A stretch of 64,000 nt of DNA from Deinococcus aetherius (lineage in GTDB: Bacteria; Deinococcota; Deinococci; Deinococcales; Deinococcaceae): assembly GCF_025997855.1 (NCBI RefSeq), contig NZ_AP026563.1, positions 38,501-102,500 of the forward strand, read 5' to 3'. The notes under the pieces were generated by a model that worked only from the letters and a program-made list of their open reading frames with translations, was not told the origin of the DNA and searched no databases. Both the position numbers and the translations under genes were made by a program. Positions 7,506 through 15,176 of this stretch are shown in pieces. Numbering within the stretch: the stretch's first letter is position 1; every line of letters starts with the position of its first letter.

Positions 7506-8204
7506 ATGCAACTGGAATTGAATGCGCTGCCCGAGGTGCACGCCCGGGTCGCCCTGATCGTGTACACCGACCCTCGGCAGGAACAGGGCATCGTCATGCA
7601 GCACGCCCTGGGAGAACGGGACGGAGCGTTGTACATGGCCGAGGGCGTCAACGTCACGAGGGACACCATCGAGATGTTGCTGAAACTCAACGCTATGCAG
7701 ACCCTGACCCTCGTGCCTGAGCACGTCGTCGCCCTGGGCGTCGGCTCCCTCGCCTGGGTCATCGAGCGCCAGGAACGGCGATTGTTGTTTCAAGGAGCAA
7801 CGGACAAGGCCGTGGCCGCCCTGGACGGGCAGATCTTTCCCCAACCGCGCCTGCTGTTCGTCACCCGGGGAGCGCAGATGTTCGCCTACGCCCTGCGGGG
7901 CACGGAGCGACCCACCGGGAACACGCCGCTGTACCGGGCGCCGTACTTCAACATCTTCAGCAACCACGCCGTGTGCAACGGCAGCATGCAACGCCCCGGA
8001 GCCATCACCCCCGAGAACGCCGACGCCTGGACGCAGGCCTTCTTCTACTCCAACTTCGTCAAACCCGCCGACAGCCAGAAGCGCTGGGCGACAGGAGGGA
8101 CTTACCGCGAGTTGTGGGACGCCGTTCGGGAAGCGGGCGAGTTCAAGGACGAGTGGCTGGTCCCGGCGGGCCTCACCCTCGAAGAGGCTTTGGGAGGGCG
8201 ATGA
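7506..8204 (+). CDS. PRTRC system protein B, E2-like (Prok-E2_D)
   Basis: 232 residues. Recognisable PRTRC_B features are the C-terminal block RAPYFNIFSNHAVCNGSMQRPGAI (near 150-170) and AFFYSNFVKP, typical of the Prok-E2 family D fold proposed to be an E2-like conjugating domain; the Cys in HAVCNGS is the obvious candidate catalytic cysteine. The N-terminal half is a beta-rich sandwich (ARVALIVYTDPRQEQGIVMQHAL). The stop codon overlaps the start of the ThiF gene (ATGATG), so E2-like and E1-like proteins are translationally coupled. RBS GGGCGAGGG precedes the ATG. Confidence 0.8.
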   Translation: MQLELNALPEVHARVALIVYTDPRQEQGIVMQHALGERDGALYMAEGVNVTRDTIEMLLKLNAMQTLTLVPEHVVALGVGSLAWVIERQERRLLFQGATDKAVAALDGQIFPQPRLLFVTRGAQMFAYALRGTERPTGNTPLYRAPYFNIFSNHAVCNGSMQRPGAITPENADAWTQAFFYSNFVKPADSQKRWATGGTYRELWDAVREAGEFKDEWLVPAGLTLEEALGGR

Positions 8205-8938
8205 TGCCTCACAAGCTCCCCTCCAGCTTTCTGGGCCGGGAACGCCTGAAGGTCGCCGTCGTCGGTGTGGGCGGTACGGGCAGCGAAGTGTTGACCGGGC
8301 TCACCCACCTGCATCTGGCGCTCCGGGCGTTGGACCACGCCGGCCTGCATGTCACCGCCTTCGACCCGGACGAGGTGAGCCACGCCAACCTGATCCGGCA
8401 GCGCTACCACCACAGCGACCTAGGACGCAACAAGGCGGAGGTGCTCGTTACTCGCGTGAACCTCGCGTGCAATCTCGATTGGGTCGCCGTCCCCCTCAAG
8501 TTCAGCGGCCACCGCGCCCGGGCGCCCTGGGACCTGGTCATCAGTTGCGTCGATTCCCGGGCGGCCCGCAGGAGTCTGCACCTCGCCGCGCACGGGAGGG
8601 GCCTGTACACCTGGCGGTACTGGCTGGACTGCGGCAACGACCTCACGACGGGTCAGGTCGTCCTCGGGACGCCCCGGGAAGCGGGCAAGCGCCTCAAGCA
8701 TCATCTGCCCTGCGCGACGGAACTCCACCCGGAACTGATGGACACCGCTGTGCCCGAGGACGACGCGCCGAGTTGCAGCGCCATCGAGGCCTTGAGCCGT
8801 CAGGACCTCTTCGTGGGGCGGATGGTGGCGACGCACGCCCTGGACTTGCTGTGGCAACTCTTCCGGCACGGGGAACTCACGCACCACGCCCGGTACTTCG
8901 AGTTGCGCGGCGCGGCGCTGAGCAGCCGGTGGTGTTAA
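8201..8938 (+). CDS. PRTRC system ThiF-family (E1-like) adenylating protein
   Basis: 245 residues from the ATG overlapping the PRTRC_B stop. The Rossmann nucleotide-binding loop VVGVGGTGSEV is at residues 20-30, followed by the ThiF/E1 acidic strand AFDPDEVSHANLIRQRY (D...N..RQ), which positions ATP-Mg, and DLVISCVDSRAARRS. A cysteine in APSCSAIEALSRQDLFV is a candidate for the thioester-forming residue. It should adenylate a protein C-terminus, presumably that of the beta-grasp protein PRTRC_C encoded three genes upstream. There is no zinc-knuckle CxxC pair. Cytoplasmic. Confidence 0.85.
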   Translation: MMPHKLPSSFLGRERLKVAVVGVGGTGSEVLTGLTHLHLALRALDHAGLHVTAFDPDEVSHANLIRQRYHHSDLGRNKAEVLVTRVNLACNLDWVAVPLKFSGHRARAPWDLVISCVDSRAARRSLHLAAHGRGLYTWRYWLDCGNDLTTGQVVLGTPREAGKRLKHHLPCATELHPELMDTAVPEDDAPSCSAIEALSRQDLFVGRMVATHALDLLWQLFRHGELTHHARYFELRGAALSSRWC

Positions 8939-9170
8939 GAGGCAGCGATTCACAGGAGATGACGAGGCGGCTGCTGTACGCCGCTCGTCCCGAAGGCGCT
9001 GTTCCAGATGCTCCTGATCGTGTATGCTCAAAACACAGGTGTGACCCCTCGCAGGCGCCCCGGCGCTCACGGTTCACGACGAGCTGCGCTCCAACTCAGC
9101 CCTGAACGCGCGTCCCCGGGACGGCAAGCGAGGACCCGACCAACCCAGATGACGCGCGGACAGGACTGTT

Positions 9171-9485
9171 ATGGACGACCGCGCTCTTCGGCATCAAGCC
9201 CTCAATCTGCACACTGCGTTCTCGCACCTGAACCTTGAGCTCGTGCCCAGCGTCGCGCAATGCGAGCAACTGATGGCCGCCGCCCTGGGAGCCGCGCACG
9301 GCCTCCACGACCTCCCGCACCTCATCGCGACCCGCCCCGGCAACTGGGCCTGGGACCTCGGGCGCGCTGCACACCGCGTCGAGGTTCGCCTGCAGACCCT
9401 GAAACGCCCGGATGGGGCACGAGGCTTTGACGTCTCTCGACCGCAGCTGATGAGCGCTCGCCAGCGCGTGGACACTCACGCATGA
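9171..9485 (+). CDS. hypothetical protein
   Basis: 104 residues with high third-position GC; helical, no membrane segment (HQALNLHTAFSHLNLELVPS; WDLGRAAHRVEVRLQTLKRP). It begins a new gene group after a 232-bp gap without a recognised gene. The stop lies 26 bases before the next ORF start, but that ORF's frame is open upstream across the junction. No family was recognised. Confidence 0.55.
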   Translation: MDDRALRHQALNLHTAFSHLNLELVPSVAQCEQLMAAALGAAHGLHDLPHLIATRPGNWAWDLGRAAHRVEVRLQTLKRPDGARGFDVSRPQLMSARQRVDTHA

Positions 9486-9510
9486 CCAAACACGCGATGT
9501 CCTGGCCGAT

Positions 9511-10230
9511 ATGGTGCCTCCCGGGCAGCGGGCTGCCTTTCGCAACGCGCTGAAACAAGTAACTGGCGCGATCACGGTCCGCCTGCACCCCGGTTATCTC
9601 AAAATCCAGCGGTATCAAGGAAAAGACGTGTTCTATGAGGACCTGACGCCTATCACCCATGACCACATCGAGGGGGTAAAGCAGCGTATCTCAAAACTGG
9701 ACATGAACTCTCCAGACACGACGGGTGTTGCAGGAACACTGAGCCGCATCCAATATCAGGGGTACGGCATCCACACGAGTGTCTTCCTGGACGACCCTGT
9801 GCGCTTGGACCCCAAAGCGCAGCATGGCTCCTGGAGCACGCTCATGATTGTTGGAGAAGAAGATGACCCCCGGCATAGCTACACCCGCGCGCTGATACGC
9901 GCTCATCTCCAGCAGGGCTTACGGGTCGCCTTGCACGGGTTTGAACGCTGGATTGCCGGTTCCACACCAGGCGTTCCGGCCATCAGCCCGTACCTGCTCA
10001 GGTATTACGACGAGGGCTTCGATATGAAGCCTGGCACCCTGCAACGGTTGTTGCGAGACCGACCCGACGTGCTGTACTGGATCCAGCCTTCGACCCAGGG
10101 GCACGACCTGCCGCAGGTGGAGGCGCCTGTGCGGGCGGGCATCCGGGTCGTTCTGGATACCCGTGAATGGGAACCTGGCGCTTACCTTGGATACGCCGGA
10201 TGGGCCGCTGATGTCACTATTCAGCGTTGA
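9511..10230 (+). CDS. hypothetical protein, possibly 5'-truncated
   Basis: 239 residues. The frame is open upstream of the ATG (residues DQTRDVLADMVPP before it) without a good start, suggesting that an N-terminal part has been lost. The middle reads GVAGTLSRIQYQGYGIHTSVFLDDP and SWSTLMIVGEEDDPRHSYTRALIRAHLQQGL, the C-terminal part RDRPDVLYWIQPSTQGHD and IRVVLDTREWEPGAYLGY. It has an alpha/beta feel and a P-loop-NTPase-like flow, but there is no Walker A motif. I do not recognise the family. GC is slightly lower than in neighbouring genes. Confidence 0.5.
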   Translation: MVPPGQRAAFRNALKQVTGAITVRLHPGYLKIQRYQGKDVFYEDLTPITHDHIEGVKQRISKLDMNSPDTTGVAGTLSRIQYQGYGIHTSVFLDDPVRLDPKAQHGSWSTLMIVGEEDDPRHSYTRALIRAHLQQGLRVALHGFERWIAGSTPGVPAISPYLLRYYDEGFDMKPGTLQRLLRDRPDVLYWIQPSTQGHDLPQVEAPVRAGIRVVLDTREWEPGAYLGYAGWAADVTIQR

Positions 10231-10393
10231 ACACGGTCCGGTGAGGGCGGCCTGACATTGAGGCTGCCACAGAAGCGACGTTGAAATTGTCTTTTTTGTT
10301 CTCAGCAGGCGCCTGTTGCTGCTTTGAGCACCCTCGACCCTGACCGAGGGTTCCGGGTGTCTGCCCTCACGCCGGGCGGCGTGGGAGGCGGGC

Positions 10394-10696
10394 ATGGGCC
10401 AGCTCAAGCACACCCAGGATGTCCCGCACCATTCCGCCCAGCGTGTCCGGACGTGTTACGGCCCCCACGCGGCCTACGTCAGCATCACCCTGCGCCGCCG
10501 CACCGCCAGCCTGCGGGTCACCGACGAAGCTGGTGAACCCATTGGGCCGCGTGACGACGCTTCTTTCGAGGACCTGTTGGTCCTGCTCGACGACGCCCTG
10601 GCTTGGGGTGGTCCGGGGCACTTCACCCTGGTGGGCCGTCCGGCGCCCGCCCCCCTGTCCCCACCCGAGGTCAGCCACCTCCTCCTGCCCTGGTGA
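10394..10696 (+). CDS. hypothetical small protein
   Basis: 100 residues with good third-position GC. The pattern is a beta-rich first half (AYVSITLRRRTASLRVTDEAGEPIG) followed by an acidic helix (DDASFEDLLVLLDDALAWGG) and another strand (GHFTLVGRPA). The ATG at 10394 follows GGGAGGCGGGC. It converges with the minus-strand membrane protein, their stops being 3 bases apart. No known family. Confidence 0.55.
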   Translation: MGQLKHTQDVPHHSAQRVRTCYGPHAAYVSITLRRRTASLRVTDEAGEPIGPRDDASFEDLLVLLDDALAWGGPGHFTLVGRPAPAPLSPPEVSHLLLPW

Positions 10697-10699
10697 GAC

Positions 10700-11185
10700 T
10701 CACAGCAGGTCGCGGGCGGGGACCTTCCCGTGGTGCCGCCAGAGCACCTGCACCTGGAAGAGCAGCGGCGTGAGGATCACCCGCCCAGGCGCGAAGAGGA
10801 GCGGGGCGTCCAGCGTCGGGCGGGGCCGGACGAGCAACGTGAGCGGGCCGAGCACCAGCGCCCGGCGGTGCCGCCAGCGCAGCCGCACTTCCCGCCTGAA
10901 CACCCGCAGCCGCGTCGGGCCCTCCACGTCCGAGAGCCACAGGATCACATGCGGGACCGTCGTCCGGACCATCACCCGCTGCCGGTCCAGCCAGAGCATC
11001 ACCAGCACCAGCGGCCACAGGAAGGCCGAGGCCAGCACCAGCAGGAGGAGGCGCTGGTTCTCCCGCCAGTCGACGTGCGCCCGGTGGAAACTCGCCGCCA
11101 GGGTTGCGGCGACCAGCGTACCCGTCAGCAGGTACCACGGCGACCCGTCCATTCCACCAGCGTGACGCCGCGAAAAGATGGACAA
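10700..11185 (-). CDS. two-transmembrane small membrane protein
   Basis: 161 residues (or 150 if the ATG at 11152 is used, which removes a basic leader). There are two hydrophobic helices, YLLTGTLVAATLAASF near residues 18-33 and RLLLLVLASAFLWPLVLVMLWL near 46-67. A basic cytoplasmic domain follows (VILWLSDVEGPTRLRVFRREVRLRW, then LLVRPRPTLDAPLLFAPGRVILTPLLFQV), which resembles the PH-like beta domain of small bacterial YdbT/DUF304-type proteins, though I cannot confirm this. Envelope location is likely. Confidence 0.55.
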   Translation of the reverse strand: MSIFSRRHAGGMDGSPWYLLTGTLVAATLAASFHRAHVDWRENQRLLLLVLASAFLWPLVLVMLWLDRQRVMVRTTVPHVILWLSDVEGPTRLRVFRREVRLRWRHRRALVLGPLTLLVRPRPTLDAPLLFAPGRVILTPLLFQVQVLWRHHGKVPARDLL

Positions 11186-11221
11186 CCAGGTTCCGCCTCA
11201 CAATCCCAGCGTTCAACTTGA

Positions 11222-11460
11222 CCTGCGGGCAAGATCAGCGAGAAGGTGGCGATCTCGACTCATGACGGGCATGCGGGGTGCCCACGCGCCCGCTTCACCT
11301 CCGCACCGAGCCAGCGCTTCGGCTACACGGCGGAGCCGCCGGGCAAAATCCTGGGGGAGAACCTGGTCTTCGCTCTCCGCGGCACGTTTGTGGAGCGGTT
11401 CGGCGTGAACCTGCGAAACGACTCGGCGCACGGCCTGGTGGGTGTTGGCCTGGCGCGTGG
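11222..11460 (+). pseudogene. C-terminal fragment of a DUF4209-like protein
   Basis: This stretch of the 570-bp gap has strong coding bias in one plus frame and reads RFTSAPSQRFGYTAEPP, then GKILGENLVFALRGTFVERF and GVNLRNDSAHGLVGVG. The NLRNDxAHGL signature preceded by an LGENL-LRG segment is typical of the extreme C-terminus of DUF4209 proteins. A stop lies immediately upstream (11219-11221) and bias ends near 11460, so only a fragment remains. The nearby AlbA_2 and TIR genes suggest a remnant of a defence or stress gene. Confidence 0.45.
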
Positions 11461-11754
11461 ACAAGCTGCCCCTCCAGCTGTCCGTGCTGCGAACGCAGGT
11501 GGAGTCCCAGTCCAGCGGTCAGGAGGGGGCTTCCGAGCCGGAAGCCCAGCTTTGACCCCCCAAGCTCTGGGGCTGGGCCACGCCACCTCCGAACGCGAGC
11601 CTCACGGGTGGACCACCTTCAACGGAGTGCGCCTGAGAAATTTGGTCGCCCCGATCGCCACAGACAGCTGGGCTTCTCTTCCTCCATGCCGATTGTCAGG
11701 GTTGATCCCTACCTCCCCAAATGCCGGGGACGGCTCGAAGAGCGGGGCCGAGCG
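11461..11754. other. non-coding remainder of the gap
   Basis: No convincing gene, hairpin or repeat was seen here. Long open frames through this stretch are antisense to the AlbA_2 gene or lack third-position GC bias. Confidence 0.4.
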
Positions 11755-13056
11755 TCAGGCGATCACGAGGTCGCCCCGCACGGCCCCACGCAGGTTGCGC
11801 GCCGTGACCTCGTATCTCAGGACGCTCGGCTCGCCCCAGGCGCGTTCCAGCGGCAGGTTCCCGGCCGTCCAGCTCCCCTGAGGGGGCAAGGTGCCCAGCA
11901 TGACCTGCGCCGAGCCGGAGGGTCCGGGGCGAAGCTCCCGCGGGGACTGGCCGGGCAACACGCGGGCCAGCACCCCGAAGTTGAAGCGCAGGTTCCCGAC
12001 CGGCACGAGTTGCAGGTGCCCCTCCACGAGCGCGCCCACCCCCTCGTTGCGCACCGCGAGGGTCACGCGGGGTCGCGCGGCGGACTGCTTCAGCCCCTCG
12101 ACCTCCCGGGCATGCCCGTCCAGCAGCCGCACCAGGGCGGCGAAGGCCTCGTACCACGCCAGCCCCGGTCCGGTGGGCGCGCCCTGCCCGAGGGCCTGCC
12201 ACGGCGACGGCCAGACGTGAGGCGTGGCGGCCCAGACCCCCCGCATCTGAAACGCCTCGGCCGGGACCTGCACGCCCCACCCCGCGAGCCGCGACCGGAG
12301 CACCTTCACCTGCGCCGGGTCCAGCACGGCGGGCACCGCGGGCTGAGGGCCGGACAGGCCCAGCACCGTGTCGGGCACGTCCCCGGACGGAAGCGGGCGC
12401 GCCGCCAGGGCCCGCAGCTGGGCGACGGCCTCCTCCAGGCGGGGCGGCAGGGCGGCGCGCCCGTCCTGAATGACCCGGTTCACCTGTGGGTCCACGAACG
12501 CGCGGTCGTCCCAGCCCCCGTCCGAAAACGTCCAGCCGACCAGTGGGGCGGGCTGGGGAGGGCCGAACAGCACCTGGAGACCCTCGCGGCCCGCCAGGGT
12601 GTTGCGCGAGCCGCGGCGCCACCAGACCTGGCCCTCCACGAGGGCCTGCCCGAGCGAACGGGCCGGGACATGCACCACGCCCGGCGCCGTGCGCAGCTCG
12701 AACACGCCCACGAAGGTGCCGTCCGCCCACGGCCACTGCCAGTACTGCACCTGCAGGGGCGGATCGAAGCGGCCCTCCAGCCAGGTCTGCACGTCGGCGT
12801 CATCCAGCGGCCGCGCGGCGCCGACGACGTGCCGGCCGTCGGGGCGGTCCTTGACCCCCCGCACCAGGTACCGCGTCCGGCGCGGCGCCGGGCTGTTGGC
12901 CAGGCACATCAGGTCCTTGAGCAGTTCGGCCTGGGCGTGGGCCCGGACCTCCTTGGGCAGGCCGGGCTGCTCAATGCCCGGGCCAAGCGCCGCCTTGTAA
13001 TCCAGCCAGTCGGATTCCCCGTAGCCTAACAACGATTGAAAGTCCTGGAAGTGCAT
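11755..13056 (-). CDS. AlbA_2 / Schlafen-type putative DNA- or RNA-binding protein
   Basis: 433 residues. The N-terminal ~160 residues match the AlbA_2 (Schlafen AlbA_2/AAA_4) fold: ESDWLDYKAAL (E-xx-x-EYK-like opening), ELLKDLMCLANSPA, RYLVRGVKD, then EGQVWWRRGSRNTLAGREGL, the classical (Y/W)xRxGS motif near residue 150. The rest is unfamiliar: a Pro-rich linker, a helical region and a C-terminal beta domain (RVTLAVRNEGVGALVEGHLQLV; YEVTARNLRGAVRGDLVIA). There is no ATPase or HTH C-terminal domain as in many AlbA_2 regulators. It lies in a defence-like neighbourhood; the stop is antisense to nothing essential. Confidence 0.7.
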   Translation of the reverse strand: MHFQDFQSLLGYGESDWLDYKAALGPGIEQPGLPKEVRAHAQAELLKDLMCLANSPAPRRTRYLVRGVKDRPDGRHVVGAARPLDDADVQTWLEGRFDPPLQVQYWQWPWADGTFVGVFELRTAPGVVHVPARSLGQALVEGQVWWRRGSRNTLAGREGLQVLFGPPQPAPLVGWTFSDGGWDDRAFVDPQVNRVIQDGRAALPPRLEEAVAQLRALAARPLPSGDVPDTVLGLSGPQPAVPAVLDPAQVKVLRSRLAGWGVQVPAEAFQMRGVWAATPHVWPSPWQALGQGAPTGPGLAWYEAFAALVRLLDGHAREVEGLKQSAARPRVTLAVRNEGVGALVEGHLQLVPVGNLRFNFGVLARVLPGQSPRELRPGPSGSAQVMLGTLPPQGSWTAGNLPLERAWGEPSVLRYEVTARNLRGAVRGDLVIA

Positions 13057-13080
13057 CTGCCGCCCACCAGTATGCCGCGC

Positions 13081-13254
13081 TCAGGCGATCAGGTCGTCCA
13101 GCGCGAACCGGGCCCGCTCACGACAGCGGCCCACGTCATCTTGCAGCAGGGACCGCACCGGCTCGGGGACGGGGTACCCCAGGACGACCAGGGCGGCCAG
13201 CGAGGTGGCCCTGAACACGGCGTCCATCACCAGGGCAGCGCTGCGCCGTTCCAT
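13081..13254 (-). CDS. 57-residue hypothetical protein, last gene of IS-disrupted operon
   Basis: The ATG at 13254 follows immediately after the TAG (13257-13255) of the upstream gene (GTG TAG ATG), indicating coupled translation. The product begins MERRSAALVMDAVF, continues LAALVVLGYPVPEPVRSLL and ends RARFALDDLIA. It is 57 residues, helical, with a mildly hydrophobic centre, and almost every codon ends in G or C. No family recognised. The size is typical of antitoxins or small regulatory subunits, but that is speculation. Confidence 0.55.
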   Translation of the reverse strand: MERRSAALVMDAVFRATSLAALVVLGYPVPEPVRSLLQDDVGRCRERARFALDDLIA

Positions 13255-13499
13255 CTACACCGTGTCGTCCTGCGGGCCGGCGATGAAGGTGTCGCCCAGA
13301 AACGTTCCCCCGGTCGTCTGCTGCACCGGCGGGGTGCCGTGCTTGGCGGCGCAGGGCAGGCCGTACCGCCCGTCATCCTCGTCGGGCGTCGGCTCGATCT
13401 GCGGCTCGGTCAGACCCGGGGCGGTGAGGCCGCCCTTCACGCGCTGCTTGATGGACGCTTTTCCCCTGCTCCAGGGCGCCGTGTTCCTCCCATGCCTGA

Positions 13500-14624
13500 A
13501 GACCTGTTGCGCGATAGAGGGGTGGCCGGGTAGGTTCGGGGGGTGTTGCGGCTGGACAAGCTGAAGTCCCGAGCACGTTCCTTCGAGCGTCTGGTGGGGC
13601 TGACTCCCGAAGAGTTCGAGCGGCTGCTGAGCAAACTGGAGCCGTTGTGGGAGCAGGCCCACCGCCGCTCCCTGCTGGGCGCCGGACGGGTTCGGCGCAT
13701 CGGTGCGGGCAACACCTTCAAGCTTGACCTGAGCCAGCGATTATTCGTCACGCTGCTCTACCTGCGCCAGTACTTCACAATGCACGTCCTGGGCATCCTG
13801 TTTGACCTGGACGCAGCGAATGTTTGCCGCAACATCCACGGCTTGCTGCCCGTCTTGGAGCAGGCGTTGCCTGCTCCCCTGCGTTCCCGGACCCTCCAGG
13901 CCAAGCCGGATGAGGTTGCGGGCAACCAGACCAAGAAGCCGAGAAAGATTCGCTCGTTGGAGGAGTTCTTGGAGGTGTTCCCCGAGCTGACGGACGTGAT
14001 CGTGGACGGCACCGAGCAGCCCCGGGGGCAGCCGAAGGTGAAGAAGGGCCAGACGCCGGGGAAGAAAGCGGTGGGGCGGCCCAAGGACAAGAAGCGGTTC
14101 TATAGCGTCAAGCAGGGCACGCACACCCTGAAGACCCAGGTGGCGGTGACGCCCGAAGGGCAGGTCGTCCATCTCAGTGCGACCGCCAGCGGTCGCACTC
14201 ATGACATGAAGGTGCTTAAACGGTCGCGCTTGATCAACCGCTTGCCCCCCCATGTCCGAGTGTGGGGGGACCGTGGGTACACCGGGCTGGAGAAGGTCTA
14301 CCCCGAGCGCGAGACCATCGTGCCCGCCAAGCGCCCGAAGAAGGGCGAGTTGAGCCTGGAGCAACGTGAGCTGAACCGTCTGATCTCCAAGGTACGGATC
14401 ACCGCCGAGAACGTCATCAATCGGATGAAGAAGTTCCGCGCCTGCAAGGAGTTCTTCCGAAACGAGCCCAAACGGCATGGGGTCATATGGGGCTGTGTCG
14501 CCGGACTCGTCAATCTCCGCTGGCAACGCCGACTCCTCCTGCCCACGACCTGAAACCTAGCGTAGGGCAGCGGGGCGACGTGAACCGTCGCCCCGCTGCC
14601 CTTCAACTACTGCGCAACAGGTCT
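13500..14624 (+). mobile_element. complete IS5-family insertion sequence (1125 bp)
   Basis: Perfect 13-bp inverted repeats AGACCTGTTGCGC at 13500-13512 and its complement at 14612-14624 bound a single transposase gene. A 3-bp direct repeat TGA flanks it (13497-13499 and 14625-14627); TNA-type 3-bp duplications fit the IS1031-like subgroup of IS5. The element lies in a minus-strand operon of small genes. Both ends and the transposase frame are intact, so it may still be mobile. Confidence 0.88.
13543..14553 (+). CDS. IS5-family transposase (DDE_Tnp_4 type)
   Basis: 336 residues from GTG 13543. An N-terminal helix-turn-helix region ([37 protein letters not shown]) precedes a DDE catalytic core: [10 protein letters not shown] (first D), then HDMKVL and [12 protein letters not shown] (second D, followed by G-Y-G), and a C-terminal helix with [14 protein letters not shown] carrying the E. 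Such proteins bind the terminal repeats and cut and join DNA. The frame is intact and fills most of the 1125-bp element. Confidence 0.92.
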   Translation: MLRLDKLKSRARSFERLVGLTPEEFERLLSKLEPLWEQAHRRSLLGAGRVRRIGAGNTFKLDLSQRLFVTLLYLRQYFTMHVLGILFDLDAANVCRNIHGLLPVLEQALPAPLRSRTLQAKPDEVAGNQTKKPRKIRSLEEFLEVFPELTDVIVDGTEQPRGQPKVKKGQTPGKKAVGRPKDKKRFYSVKQGTHTLKTQVAVTPEGQVVHLSATASGRTHDMKVLKRSRLINRLPPHVRVWGDRGYTGLEKVYPERETIVPAKRPKKGELSLEQRELNRLISKVRITAENVINRMKKFRACKEFFRNEPKRHGVIWGCVAGLVNLRWQRRLLLPTT

Positions 14625-14629
14625 TGAGT

Positions 14630-14869
14630 TCATGGCTCGTCATCCCGCATGTCCAGCAGGCCGTAAAACAGCTCGAGCATGGGGACGGCCAGGGCCTGGC
14701 CCTGCGCCGGGTATCCCGGGCCCAGCCGGGCCCGCACCGCATGCGCTTCCTGCTTGAGACGCAGCACGCCCATCCAGGCGACCTGGGCGGGATGGCCCAT
14801 CGGTCGCCGGGCGGTCGGGGCCTGCGCCGTCAGCCCCTCGTCCACCGGCGCGGGGAGGTGGGCGAACAC
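14630..14869 (-). CDS. small hypothetical protein, upstream gene of the disrupted operon
   Basis: 79 residues from GTG 14869. A TGA in frame just upstream limits the start choice. The C-terminal half has good codon bias and reads VAWMGVLRLKQEAHAVRARLG and VPMLELFYGLLDMRDDEP, an amphipathic helical pattern. The stop overlaps the ATG of the IS-split gene (14643). The upstream minus-strand frame 14830-15093 is open but has mixed bias, so an upstream part or frameshift cannot be excluded. No family. Confidence 0.4.
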   Translation of the reverse strand: MFAHLPAPVDEGLTAQAPTARRPMGHPAQVAWMGVLRLKQEAHAVRARLGPGYPAQGQALAVPMLELFYGLLDMRDDEP

Positions 14870-15176
14870 CTCCGCGCTGCCACGTTGCGCTCATGTTCCG
14901 CGCCGGGCGCGCCGCCACCGAGGCCCGGATGACGGGTCCGCTCGCGTCCCCGGTCCCCGCCCTGCTGGTTGTGCCGCTCCCCGTCGACTCCCGCTCCGTG
15001 CCCTCCGGGCAGCTCTCCCTGGCGGGGCTCCCTGCACCTTGCCAACACCAGGAAGGGAATGGCCCCTTGACCTTCCAGAACGCGCCCGACCACCTCTCCA
15101 CCCCAGCGTGCTCCTCTCGGCCGCTCCCGGATTGGGGTCCGCCCCGCCGCCCGGAGTGAGGCGGGATACTGAAGGC

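Larger units (their letters stand above)
13255..14643 (-). pseudogene. 86-residue gene split by the IS5-family element
   Basis: Removing the IS (13500-14624) and one copy of the 3-bp duplication restores an uninterrupted 87-codon frame: ATG at 14643, six codons before the insertion, then from 13496 to the TAG at 13255. The restored protein begins MTSHELRHG and ends with a well-biased tail KQRVKGGLTAPGLTEPQIEP, GTFLGDTFIAGPQDDTV. The start overlaps the stop of the upstream gene (14630) and the stop abuts the start of the downstream 57-residue gene, so all three were one operon. Coding bias in the first ~20 codons is weaker than in the rest. Confidence 0.5.

Noticed and set aside
11278..13029. 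Long plus-strand ORF of 583 codons
   Set aside because: It is antisense to the AlbA_2 gene, rich in Arg/Gln/His/Pro, and lacks third-position GC bias.
13036..13533. Plus-strand 165-codon frame upstream of the IS5 transposase
   Set aside because: The minus strand here has better codon bias and consecutive coupled starts and stops.
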